The notes under the pieces were generated by a model. It saw only the letters and a list, made by a program, of their open reading frames with translations. It did not search any database and was not told the origin of the DNA. A stretch of 64,000 nucleotides of DNA from Roseibium sp. (lineage in GTDB: Bacteria; Pseudomonadota; Alphaproteobacteria; Rhizobiales; Stappiaceae): positions 186,001 through 250,000 of the forward strand of contig JAEPNV010000003.1 of assembly GCA_017643215.1 (NCBI GenBank), read 5' to 3'. A program made the translations under genes and the position numbers. Positions 47,821 to 56,301 of this stretch are shown here, one piece after another; position 1 is the stretch's first letter, and each line of letters begins with the position of its first letter.

Positions 47821-50079
47821 ATGGGAAATGAACTGATTCCGCCCTCCGGACCGGACGGCATTGAAGGCATTGATCTGCGCGCCGCGCTGGAAGAGCGTTA
47901 TCTCGCGTATGCGCTGTCGACGATCATGCACCGGGCCCTTCCGGACGTGCGCGATGGCTTGAAGCCGGTTCACCGCCGTCTGCTTTATGCCATGCGGCTG
48001 TTGAAACTGGACCCGAGCGCCGGCTTCAAGAAATGCGCCCGTGTGGTCGGCGATGTTATCGGTAAATACCACCCCCATGGCGACCAGGCTGTCTACGATG
48101 CCCTCGTGCGCCTTGCCCAGGATTTCGCACAGCGCTATCCGCTGATCGATGGCCAGGGCAATTTCGGCAATGTCGATGGCGACAACGCGGCAGCCATGCG
48201 CTACACCGAGGCCCGCCTGACGGACACGGCCAAGCGGCTTCTGGACGGACTGGACGAGGACGCCGTCGATTTCCGGGAAACCTACGATGGCGAGGACCGC
48301 GAGCCGATCGTGCTGCCGGGTGGCTTCCCGAACCTTCTGGCCAATGGGTCGTCGGGGATCGCCGTTGGAATGGCGACCTCCATCCCGCCGCACAATGCGC
48401 ACGAGCTCTGCCAGGCATCGCTGCACCTGATCAAAAACCCGAAGGCCGAGACCGCCGAGCTTTTGGACTTCATCAAGGGACCGGATTTCCCGACGGGCGG
48501 CTTGCTCGTATCGGGGCCCGACACCATTCGGGAGGCCTACGCCACGGGCCGGGGCAGCTTCCGCGTCCGCGCCAAATGGGAGGTTGAGGATCTTGGCCGC
48601 GGCCAATGGGTCGTGGTGGTCAGCGAGATCCCCTATCAGGTGCAAAAGTCCCGGCTGATTGAAAAAATCGCCGAACTGCTTACCGCCCGCAAACTGCCGC
48701 TTCTCGACGACATCCGCGATGAATCGGCGGAGGATATCCGTGTCGTTCTGGTTCCAAGATCACGGAATGTCGACGCGACGCTTTTGATGGAATCGCTGTT
48801 CAAGCTGACCGATCTGGAAAGCCGTTTTTCGCTCAACATGAACGTGCTCTCGAAGGGCACCGTCCCGACGGTGATGGGTCTGAAGCAGGTCCTGCGCGAA
48901 TGGCTCGACCACCGCAAAGAGGTTTTGATCCGGCGCTCACGGCACCGGCTTGGCCAGATCAACCACCGCCTGGAAGTGCTTGAAGGCTACCTGGTCGCCT
49001 ATCTCAATCTGGATGAGGTGATCCGCATCATCCGCGAGGAAGATGAAGCCAAGGCGGAACTGATCCGGGTGTTTTCACTCACCGATGTTCAGGCGGAAGC
49101 CATTTTAAACATGCGCTTGCGGTCCCTGCGCAAGCTGGAAGAGCTTGAGATCCGCAAGGAGCACGAAAAACTCACCGCGGAAAAGGATGAGCTTACCAAA
49201 CTGCTCGGTTCCGACCAGCGGCAATGGACCCGGATCTCCAAGGAAATCAGCGAGACCGCCAAGGCTTATGGCCCGGACACGGAATTGGGCCGCCGCCGGA
49301 CCGGACTTGGCGAGGCACCGGACCATGACATTGACGACATCCAGCAGGCGATGATCGAAAAGGAGCCGATCACCGTAATCGTCTCCGAAAAGGGCTGGAT
49401 CCGGGCGCTGAAGGGCCACCAGAGCGATCTTGGCGGCCTGTCCTTCAAACAGGGCGATGCCTTGAAACTCGCCTTCCACGCGGAAACCACAGACAAGATC
49501 CTGATCTTCTCGACCGCCGGCAAATTCTTCACCATCGGCGCGGACCGGTTGCCGGGCGGGCGCGGGCATGGCGAACCCATCCGCCTGATCGTGGAAATGG
49601 ACGAGGCTCAGGACGTGGTCAGCGCCTTTGTCCACAAGCCCGGCCGCCAGCTTCTGGTCGCCAGCACCGAAGCGCGCGGATTTTTGGTCGGCGAGAGTGA
49701 TGTGGTCGCCAACACGCGGAAAGGCAAACAGGTCCTCAATCTGTCCACCCCGGCAGAAGCGTGTTTATGCGTGGAAGCGGAAGGCGATCATGTTGCCGTC
49801 ATCGGCGAGAACCGGAAACTCCTGATCTTCCCGCTTGCGCAGATCCCGCAAATGACCCGCGGCCGCGGCGTTCGCCTGCAGCGGTACCGGGACGGCAACA
49901 TCGCCGATATCCGTGTCTTCACCGGCGGCAAGGGACTGACCTGGACCGATTCCTCCGGCCGGAGCTTCAACCGCTCGCTGGAGGAACTTGCGGACTGGCG
50001 CGGCGAACGCGGCCAGGCCGGGCGCCTGCCGCCGACCGGTTTTCCCCGCTCCAACAAGTTCGGGCCGCGAGATCTTTAA
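47821..50079 (+). CDS. parC: DNA topoisomerase IV subunit A
   Basis: A 752-residue type IIA topoisomerase subunit. The catalytic Tyr128 is in [11 protein letters not shown], and the winged-helix [13 protein letters not shown] and [18 protein letters not shown] motifs precede and follow it. The C-terminal beta-propeller is the shorter ParC type, so it is not GyrA. The residue equivalent to E. coli ParC Ser80 is Gln89 and that of Glu84 is Asp93. The partner parE is not in this window. It starts 114 bp after recO. Confidence 0.94.
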   Translation: MGNELIPPSGPDGIEGIDLRAALEERYLAYALSTIMHRALPDVRDGLKPVHRRLLYAMRLLKLDPSAGFKKCARVVGDVIGKYHPHGDQAVYDALVRLAQDFAQRYPLIDGQGNFGNVDGDNAAAMRYTEARLTDTAKRLLDGLDEDAVDFRETYDGEDREPIVLPGGFPNLLANGSSGIAVGMATSIPPHNAHELCQASLHLIKNPKAETAELLDFIKGPDFPTGGLLVSGPDTIREAYATGRGSFRVRAKWEVEDLGRGQWVVVVSEIPYQVQKSRLIEKIAELLTARKLPLLDDIRDESAEDIRVVLVPRSRNVDATLLMESLFKLTDLESRFSLNMNVLSKGTVPTVMGLKQVLREWLDHRKEVLIRRSRHRLGQINHRLEVLEGYLVAYLNLDEVIRIIREEDEAKAELIRVFSLTDVQAEAILNMRLRSLRKLEELEIRKEHEKLTAEKDELTKLLGSDQRQWTRISKEISETAKAYGPDTELGRRRTGLGEAPDHDIDDIQQAMIEKEPITVIVSEKGWIRALKGHQSDLGGLSFKQGDALKLAFHAETTDKILIFSTAGKFFTIGADRLPGGRGHGEPIRLIVEMDEAQDVVSAFVHKPGRQLLVASTEARGFLVGESDVVANTRKGKQVLNLSTPAEACLCVEAEGDHVAVIGENRKLLIFPLAQIPQMTRGRGVRLQRYRDGNIADIRVFTGGKGLTWTDSSGRSFNRSLEELADWRGERGQAGRLPPTGFPRSNKFGPRDL

Positions 50080-50161
50080 TCCGGAGCCCACCTCTCGACG
50101 TGACCGCGATGAGCCGTCATTGTGAGCGCTGAAACACGCTTACCACCTGACCGGGACGATC

Positions 50162-51325
50162 ATGATCGGGGCCTTTTCCTTCAACACCAGTGCGCACATT
50201 GTATTTGAGCCCCGCGCGGCGGCGGAGCTCGCGCGTCATGCGGCGCCGTTTCTGGGGCCACGGCCCCTGATTGTGACCGACAAGGGCATCATTGCCTGCG
50301 GATTGTTGGACGCGCCCTTGGCCTCGTTGGAAGCGGCCGGCCATTCCGTCTCCGTGTTTGACGAGGTTACGGCAGATCCGGCGCTCTCCATTCTTGACGC
50401 TGCCTCGGTTCTTGCCGATCGGGTCCGTCCGACCAGCGTGATCGGTTTTGGCGGCGGGTCTTCGCTTGATGTCGCGAAGCTTGTCGCGCTTTTGGCGAAG
50501 AGTGAGGAGGATCTTGACGAGGCCTGGGGCGTTGGCAACGCCAAGGGCCCGCGTTTGCCCCTCGTGCTGGTGCCGACGACGGCGGGGACCGGATCGGAAG
50601 TCACGCCGATCTCCATCATCACGGTCGAAGATGACGAAAAACGCGGGGTCGTCTCCCCGATCCTTCTGCCCGACCTGGCGCTTCTGGACCCGGACCTGAC
50701 GCTGGGCCTTCCCGCCCATGTCACGGCCGCGACCGGCGTCGACGCTATGGTGCACGCCATCGAGGCCTTTGCGTCGAAAAGCGCCAACAACAACCCTGTT
50801 TCCAAGGCGCTCGCGGTCGAAGCCTTGAAGCTCCTGGGGTCCAACATCGAGACGGCCGTGCTTGAGCCTGCGAACCGGGCCGCACGAGGTGCCATGCTGC
50901 TTGGATCCATGCTGGCCGGCATGGCGTTCGCAAACTCACCGGTTGCCGCCGTGCACGCCCTCGCCTATCCGATCGGCGGCACGTTCCATGTGCCACACGG
51001 CCTGTCCAACGCGCTCGTCCTGCCGCACGTGCTTGCTTTCAACGCACCGGCAGCAGCGCAAGCCTATGCCGAAATCGCCCCCTATGTGTTTCCTGAATTG
51101 TCGCTGCTGGGCGACTTTGAACAACGCGCTGCCGCTTTTGCCGATGAACTGCATGTCTTGTGCGAGGAACTCGGGCTTCAGACCCGGTTGCGCGATGTGG
51201 GCATATCGGCCGGCGATCTTCCGAAAATGGCCCGCGATGCGATGAAGCAGACCCGGCTTCTGGTCAACAATCCGAGGGAGTTGGGCGAAGCCGACGCGCT
51301 CGCCATCTACCAGGCCGCGCTGTGA
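50162..51325 (+). CDS. iron-containing alcohol dehydrogenase
   Basis: A 387-residue group III alcohol dehydrogenase. The NAD motif is GFGGGSSLDVAK, and the iron ligands are in TGVDAMVHAIEAF (Asp, His) and AVHALAYPIGGTFHVPHG (two His). Substrates in this family vary from lactaldehyde to maleylacetate, so none is assigned. Its stop overlaps the start of the thioesterase (TGATG), so the two act as one unit. Confidence 0.9.
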   Translation: MIGAFSFNTSAHIVFEPRAAAELARHAAPFLGPRPLIVTDKGIIACGLLDAPLASLEAAGHSVSVFDEVTADPALSILDAASVLADRVRPTSVIGFGGGSSLDVAKLVALLAKSEEDLDEAWGVGNAKGPRLPLVLVPTTAGTGSEVTPISIITVEDDEKRGVVSPILLPDLALLDPDLTLGLPAHVTAATGVDAMVHAIEAFASKSANNNPVSKALAVEALKLLGSNIETAVLEPANRAARGAMLLGSMLAGMAFANSPVAAVHALAYPIGGTFHVPHGLSNALVLPHVLAFNAPAAAQAYAEIAPYVFPELSLLGDFEQRAAAFADELHVLCEELGLQTRLRDVGISAGDLPKMARDAMKQTRLLVNNPRELGEADALAIYQAAL

Positions 51326-51789
51326 TGACCGGAACTGCGCCCAATATGGCCCGTCCGCACCCCCTCACTCGGTCCGGGTTCACGACTTTTCGCCCCATGC
51401 CGACCCGCTGGATGGACGTGGACATTTATGGCCATGTCAACAATGTTCAGTATCTCAGTTTCTTCGATACGGCGGTCAACGGCTGGTATGTGGACGAGGG
51501 CCTGTTGGCGCCGACCACCTCGACGCACGTCTTTCTGGTGGTTGAGACCGGGTGTCACTATTTTTCCGAACTGGTCTTTCCTGAGACCGTATGGGCGGGT
51601 ATCCGGATCGAAAAACTCGGGTCGTCCTCCGTGGTTTACACGATCGCGCTGTTTCAGGAAGACGGCCAACGCGCTGCCGCGCAAGGCCGGTTCGTCCACG
51701 TCTTGGTTGATCGCGCAACACGCCGTCCTGTGCCCATCGAGGGAAACATGCGGGACAAGCTTCAAACGCTTGTCGCGTCCACAGAGTAA
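51325..51789 (+). CDS. acyl-CoA thioesterase, 4-hydroxybenzoyl-CoA thioesterase type
   Basis: A 154-residue hot-dog-fold protein. RWMDVDIYGHVNNVQYLSFFDTA carries the catalytic Asp and His-Val-Asn motif of the 4HBT family and is split over residues about 28-50. It hydrolyses acyl-CoA thioesters of unknown chain. Translational coupling to the iron alcohol dehydrogenase suggests a joint pathway, for example clearing a CoA ester before or after alcohol/aldehyde conversion. That idea is inference. Confidence 0.85.
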   Translation: MTGTAPNMARPHPLTRSGFTTFRPMPTRWMDVDIYGHVNNVQYLSFFDTAVNGWYVDEGLLAPTTSTHVFLVVETGCHYFSELVFPETVWAGIRIEKLGSSSVVYTIALFQEDGQRAAAQGRFVHVLVDRATRRPVPIEGNMRDKLQTLVASTE

Positions 51790-51791
51790 GC

Positions 51792-51812
51792 AGCGGTTCC
51801 GCGACCGCTTTT
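51792..51812 (+). terminator. terminator-like hairpin after thioesterase
   Basis: AGCGGT (51792-51797) pairs with ACCGCT (51804-51809) around a TCCGCG loop, followed by TTT. It starts two bases after the thioesterase stop codon. The T-run is short and merges with the first DnaA-like box. Confidence 0.5.
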
Positions 51813-51839
51813 CCACGAGTTATCCACAAGTTGTCCACA
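51809..51839 (+). promoter_or_regulatory. three tandem DnaA-box-like sequences, 11-bp period
   Basis: TTTTCCACG (51809-51817), TTATCCACA (51820-51828) and TTGTCCACA (51831-51839) are spaced exactly 11 bases apart in the same orientation. The middle one is the perfect consensus DnaA box, and the third differs by one base. They lie in the gap between the convergent thioesterase and smpB genes. oriC in this group is usually near hemE or dnaA, neither of which is here, so a DnaA-titration or timing site is more likely than an origin. Confidence 0.55.
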
Positions 51840-51918
51840 CCAGCTCATAGCCGGCTTGGCGGTCAGGAGCGGCATTTATCACTCCTGTTTCGGCCAGTGT
51901 CGCCGCCTGTGGGATTCC

Positions 51919-52398
51919 TCAGTTGTACGCCTTCATCACGCGCGCTTTTTCGCGCTGCCAATCGCGTTTTTTCTCCGTCTCGCGTTTGTCGTGAACCTTT
52001 TTGCCGCGCGCGAGCGCGATTTCCAGCTTGGCCCGGCCCTTGTCGTTGAAATAGAGCTTCAACGGAACGATCGTCTTGCCTTCCTTTTGAACGGCTCCGG
52101 CAAGTTTACCGATCTCGCGCTTGTGCAAGAGCAGCTTTCGCGGCCGGCGCGGTTCGTGGTTGAAGCGGTTGGCCTGAAGATATTCGGGAATATAGACGTT
52201 GTAGATCCAGATTTCGCCGCCGTGCTCGGCCGCATAGGATTCGCCGATATTGGCTTTGCCGGTGCGAAGGGATTTCACCTCGGTCCCCTTCAGCTCAATC
52301 CCGGCCTCGAACGTGTCTTCGATTTCATAGTTGAAGCGGGCCTTCCGATTGTCGGAAACGACCGTCCGACCTGGAGGCCCGCCGCGTTTCTGGGCCAT
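51919..52398 (-). CDS. smpB: SsrA-binding protein
   Basis: A 159-residue SmpB, which delivers tmRNA to stalled ribosomes. [29 protein letters not shown] is split over residues about 17-45, and [15 protein letters not shown] follows. The C-terminal tail is Lys/Arg-rich ([16 protein letters not shown]). tmRNA itself was not found in the window. It follows dapA on the same strand after 55 bp, a common alphaproteobacterial order. Confidence 0.95.
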   Translation of the reverse strand: MAQKRGGPPGRTVVSDNRKARFNYEIEDTFEAGIELKGTEVKSLRTGKANIGESYAAEHGGEIWIYNVYIPEYLQANRFNHEPRRPRKLLLHKREIGKLAGAVQKEGKTIVPLKLYFNDKGRAKLEIALARGKKVHDKRETEKKRDWQREKARVMKAYN

Positions 52399-52453
52399 GT
52401 TGTTGTCCTTTTACGCCCTTACCGGTGGCGCCTGGCCGCCGAAGTCCGGAAGT

Positions 52454-53332
52454 TCAGTTGATCAAACCGGCATGGGCCATGGCAGCGCGGATCTCGGCCC
52501 TGGTCCCGTCGGAGACCGGCACCAGCGGGAGCCTCAGTTCCTCCTCGATCCGGCCAAGCAGCGATAAGGCGTATTTGGTCCCGGTCGGATTGGGTTCAAG
52601 GAACAAGGCCCGGTGAAGCGGCGCCAGCTTGTCCTGGTAGGTCAACGCTTTGGCATAGTCCGATTCCAAACAGGCCGCCTGAAACTCCGAACAGAGACGC
52701 GGCGCGACATTGGCCGTGACCGAAATACATCCCCGTCCGCCATGGGCATTAAAGGCAAGCGCCGTGATGTCTTCACCGGACAATTGGATGAAATCCGGGC
52801 CGCAGAGCTGGCGCTGCCGGCTCGCGGTCGCGAGATTGGCGGTTGCGTCCTTGACGCCGACAATGTTCGCGCACGTCTCAAACAGATTTGCCATTGTTTC
52901 CGGCGTCATATCGATCACAGAACGGCCGGGAATGTTGTAGATCAGAATCGGCAGTCCGACCGCATCGTTGATGGCTTTGTAATGTGCAGTTAGACCGGCC
53001 TGGTTCGGTTTGTTGTAATACGGTGTAACGACAAGCAGACCATCCGCACCGGCCTTTTCGGCAAATTTGGCCAGGTCGATCGCCTCGGTCGTGTTGTTCG
53101 ACCCTGCCCCGGCGATCACCGGCACACGCCCGTCGGACGCCTCGATGCACAGTTCCACGACCCGCTTGTGCTCATCATGGCTCAAGGTCGGGCTTTCACC
53201 GGTCGTTCCAACTGGCACCAAACCGTGGCTGCCTTCCGCGACTTGCCACTCCACAAATTCCTGGAACCGTTTCTCATCGAGCGCACCATCCTTGAAAGGT
53301 GTGATCAGCGCTGGAATCGATCCTTTGAACAT
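52454..53332 (-). CDS. dapA: 4-hydroxy-tetrahydrodipicolinate synthase
   Basis: A 292-residue DHDPS that condenses pyruvate and aspartate semialdehyde for lysine and diaminopimelate. The [10 protein letters not shown] motif, Tyr in LIYNIPGRS and the Schiff-base Lys in [10 protein letters not shown] are all present. The ATG giving [12 protein letters not shown] has GAGGAA upstream, so the longer frame to 53467 is rejected. It is divergent from the alpha/beta hydrolase. Confidence 0.93.
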   Translation of the reverse strand: MFKGSIPALITPFKDGALDEKRFQEFVEWQVAEGSHGLVPVGTTGESPTLSHDEHKRVVELCIEASDGRVPVIAGAGSNNTTEAIDLAKFAEKAGADGLLVVTPYYNKPNQAGLTAHYKAINDAVGLPILIYNIPGRSVIDMTPETMANLFETCANIVGVKDATANLATASRQRQLCGPDFIQLSGEDITALAFNAHGGRGCISVTANVAPRLCSEFQAACLESDYAKALTYQDKLAPLHRALFLEPNPTGTKYALSLLGRIEEELRLPLVPVSDGTRAEIRAAMAHAGLIN

Positions 53333-53535
53333 GTCCGGTTTCCTCGGGTTTTTATTTTGTTCGGTCTGTGGTGTGACAGCAGGGCGGCACCATACTGTCC
53401 TGCCCCTGCATGGGCAATGGGGTAGGCCGGTGCAATGCGCTGAATTCCCGGGGCCATAGCGACCCACCGGCGGCTGGCAAGATCAGACCAACACCGCTAG
53501 GTTCAAAGGCAACAACAATGATGACGAGGGAGGAC

Positions 53536-54474
53536 ATGCGGGTGGATCCTATCCAGGCCAGGCCGGGCGCGGAATCGGCGACAGCAAACGAAGCACTTGC
53601 CCCCTCAAGATTTACCTGGAACAGCCGGGATGGTTTGCGTTTGTCAGGTGTAGACAGGCGGCCCACGGTCATCGACCACACAAAGCTCCCCATACTCTGC
53701 CTTCCGGGCCTTTCCAGAAATACACGCGACTTCAATTCGGTAGCGGAATTTCTTCAAGAACTGGGACATCGCGTCATTGTCTTGGACTACCGTGGCCGCG
53801 GCCAAAGTGATTGGGATCCGGAATGGCAAAATTACAACCTCGCCATCGAAGGCCAAGACATCGATGACGCCGTCGATGATTTGGGACTTGACCGGTTCGC
53901 CATCCTCGGAACGTCGCGCGGTGGTCTCCATGCTATGGCCATGAGCCAGCGCTATGACACGGGCCGGATCGCTGCCGTCGTCCTCAATGACATCGGGCCT
54001 CATGTCGAAATGCGGGCAATTCACCGCCTTGCGGCGACCATCGGGCGCAGCATGCGTCATGCCGACATGCCCGCGCTGGCCCGCGACCTTGCCCATGGTC
54101 TAGGCACCCAGTTTCCGACCATGACAGAAGCGGATTGGCTCCGGTTTGCCGGCCAACTCGGATCGGAACGGGACGGCGGCATCGTGCTCGACTATGATCC
54201 GGCCCTCAGCCATCAGCTTGCCAGTTTCGATGATGGCACGCCCTGGCCGGACCTCTGGCCGTTGTTCGACGGCCTCAAGGAGACGCCGCTTCTCATTGTG
54301 CACGGGGCACTGTCTGATCTTTTGACGGCTGAAACATGCGCTGAAATGCGGCGCCGTCATGGATCTGCAGAGCTTGTCACAGTGAAGGATCAGGGCCATG
54401 CGCCCCTGCTCTGGGACAGGGCGACCCAGCAGGCGATAGCGGAATTCTTTCGAAAATCCGCACCGGTCTCATAG
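53536..54474 (+). CDS. alpha/beta hydrolase
   Basis: A 312-residue alpha/beta hydrolase. The nucleophile elbow is GTSRGG, LDYRGRGQSDWDP is the loop before it, and the C-terminal catalytic His is in KDQGHAPLLWDR. LPILCLPGLSRNTRDF carries the oxyanion-hole region. The substrate is unknown. ATG at 53536 (MRVDPIQ) follows GAGGGAGG and is preferred to ATGs at 53518 and 53521. A bidirectional terminator follows it. Confidence 0.85.
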   Translation: MRVDPIQARPGAESATANEALAPSRFTWNSRDGLRLSGVDRRPTVIDHTKLPILCLPGLSRNTRDFNSVAEFLQELGHRVIVLDYRGRGQSDWDPEWQNYNLAIEGQDIDDAVDDLGLDRFAILGTSRGGLHAMAMSQRYDTGRIAAVVLNDIGPHVEMRAIHRLAATIGRSMRHADMPALARDLAHGLGTQFPTMTEADWLRFAGQLGSERDGGIVLDYDPALSHQLASFDDGTPWPDLWPLFDGLKETPLLIVHGALSDLLTAETCAEMRRRHGSAELVTVKDQGHAPLLWDRATQQAIAEFFRKSAPVS

Positions 54475-54561
54475 GTTCGCGCCGGCTTCGGCCGAACGTG
54501 CCGTCCGGGTCGATGAATAGGCTTGCGGACGATGATCCACAAACAGGCCGCAAACAAAAAG

Positions 54562-54587
54562 AAAACCCGGCGTTTCCGCCGGGTTTT
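54562..54587. terminator. bidirectional terminator between hydrolase and porin
   Basis: AAAACCCGGCG (54562-54572), loop TTTC, CGCCGGGTTTT (54577-54587): an 11-bp perfect stem with A and T runs on both ends, placed between convergent genes. Confidence 0.88.
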
Positions 54588-54615
54588 CCCGTTTCACTCT
54601 ATTTAAGAGATCAAC

Positions 54616-55857
54616 TTAGAAGGTGCGCTGAACGCGGAGGACACCGACGATTGCATCGTTGTCAACAAAACCGCTGGTGCCACCGGTGCTCCAATCCTGG
54701 TTGGTGTATTCCAGTTCAGCACCGATCGCGAGGCCGGAAACCGGGCTCCACACCAGGTTACCCTGGACGTTCCACTCGGTGGAGTCCTGAACGGTGAAGC
54801 CATGATCGGTGTCGATGTAGCTTGCGGTCAGGCCGGAGGACAGCGTGGGCGTCCAGCTGTGGCTGATGCCACCGCCGATAGCGAAACGGGTCGTCGTGGA
54901 GATTGCCGTTCCAGCTGCGTTCACGATGGCGTCAGCGGTTGCGCTGTTCGAGGAAGCAGCGAAGTTCGGTGCACCATCAGAGTAAGCAGCCTGGAAGCCG
55001 AGTTCCGTGCTGTTGCTGATCATCGGCAGGTTGAACTTCACGCCAGCGCCGATGGCCCAGCCGAGTTCGTTACCGGCGGTCCGGGAGCCGGCGCCGCTGC
55101 GGTTGAAGTAGACCTGGTGCAGGGCACCCATGATCTGAGCAGAACCCCAGCCCTGGTCAACACGCAGGTTGGCGACCAGATCCGGATACTTGTGACCACC
55201 GGTCAGCGTCACGCCACCGAGGGTGGTCGGGGCGCCAGCGCCAACGGTCCGCAGAGCGGCACGACGGTCGGTACCATCTTCAACGGAGACAGATGCCGAG
55301 AAGCCGTTGCCGAACGCAGCGGTGTAAGCGAACAGGTTGACTGCACCGTTATCGGCGAAGCCCATGTTCAGGACAGCACCCCAGTTTGCACCGGTGTAGA
55401 AGTCGTAGAACGAACCAGCGCGACCAGCGGTCAGACCACCGAACTGGACGAAGGCTTTGTCGAGGTTGACGCGAGCGTCGGAACCGACTGGGTTACCAGC
55501 ACCGGTGGTGTTCGTGAAGAACAGCTCGGTGTAGGTCCGCAGCAGGCCGAACTCGGTGTTCGTGCGAGCATCGAGGCGGACATAGCCACGTGCGCGGAAA
55601 GCAGTCGAGGTGTCGGTGTCTGCATCCCAGGAGTTGCCGCCTTCGTCGCCGAAGTCATTGAAGCGGAACTCGGTACGGACACGGCCACCAACGCGCAGGC
55701 AGGTTTCGGTACCCGGAATGTAGAAAAAGCCGGAGCCATAGGCGTCACAGATCCGGACGTAGTCGACCGGCTCCGGAGCAACCGGAAGGTCGGCTGCGTG
55801 TGCGCCGGTCACTGCGGTTGCAGCGGCGGCACCGAGCATCAAGCTCTTAAAGTTCAT
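54616..55857 (-). CDS. Rhizobiales-type porin (Porin_2 family)
   Basis: A 413-residue outer membrane beta-barrel. The signal peptide (about 1-22) ends in GAHAADLP. The mature start PVAPEPVDYVRICDAYG and ETCLRVGGRVRTEF with two conserved Cys match the RopA/Omp2-type Porin_2 family. The C-terminus ends in Phe (RVQRTF), as expected for BAM-dependent barrels. GGAGG precedes ATG at 55857. Its 444-bp upstream gap probably holds a strong promoter and regulatory sites, but none is recognised. Confidence 0.92.
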   Translation of the reverse strand: MNFKSLMLGAAAATAVTGAHAADLPVAPEPVDYVRICDAYGSGFFYIPGTETCLRVGGRVRTEFRFNDFGDEGGNSWDADTDTSTAFRARGYVRLDARTNTEFGLLRTYTELFFTNTTGAGNPVGSDARVNLDKAFVQFGGLTAGRAGSFYDFYTGANWGAVLNMGFADNGAVNLFAYTAAFGNGFSASVSVEDGTDRRAALRTVGAGAPTTLGGVTLTGGHKYPDLVANLRVDQGWGSAQIMGALHQVYFNRSGAGSRTAGNELGWAIGAGVKFNLPMISNSTELGFQAAYSDGAPNFAASSNSATADAIVNAAGTAISTTTRFAIGGGISHSWTPTLSSGLTASYIDTDHGFTVQDSTEWNVQGNLVWSPVSGLAIGAELEYTNQDWSTGGTSGFVDNDAIVGVLRVQRTF

Positions 55858-56301
55858 ATCTGACCTCCAATCAGTCAATTCAATTTTGATCCCACGGTGG
55901 CTGACGCCGAATTGTGAAACCATATCCCCGCGAAGTATTCTGACTTTGTCCCAGACCGGAGGTTGGACGTCCGTGGCGGGCAAAGCAGTGCAGCCCGAAA
56001 GCTGCTCGCAAGTGTGACCATACGCATCCGCTTTTCCGGTTCAACACGGAACTGCATTCCGACTGGCCGGAGCGGCGCCTTTGAAAGCGGGTGTGGTAGG
56101 AATGTCACAAATTCAGGGAGGCCATTAAGATCCCAGTAAGATTTGGACGTGGAATCGCCGGTTTTCAGCTCACAAAACATCAATGGTATTCCCGGTTTCG
56201 CAGCTCGTCCGATTCCCTTGATCAAGTCCATCCGGCCCTCCGGTCCGGCCTGACGGAAAGCTGCGTGACCAACAAGAACCACCGGCCCCTTGAGCCGCGC
56301 A
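55858..56301. other. 444-bp gap between porin and pbpC
   Basis: No gene is supported. A 135-codon minus-strand frame exists at 55875-56282 but lacks domains and a ribosome-binding site. The gap is presumably porin promoter and leader. No repeat or hairpin stands out. Confidence 0.5.

Noticed and set aside
54532-54540. TGATCCACA as a further DnaA box
   Set aside because: It is isolated and differs from the consensus; single near-matches are expected by chance.
55875-56282. 135-codon minus-strand frame upstream of the porin
   Set aside because: No ribosome-binding site, domain or signal; it fits leader DNA better.
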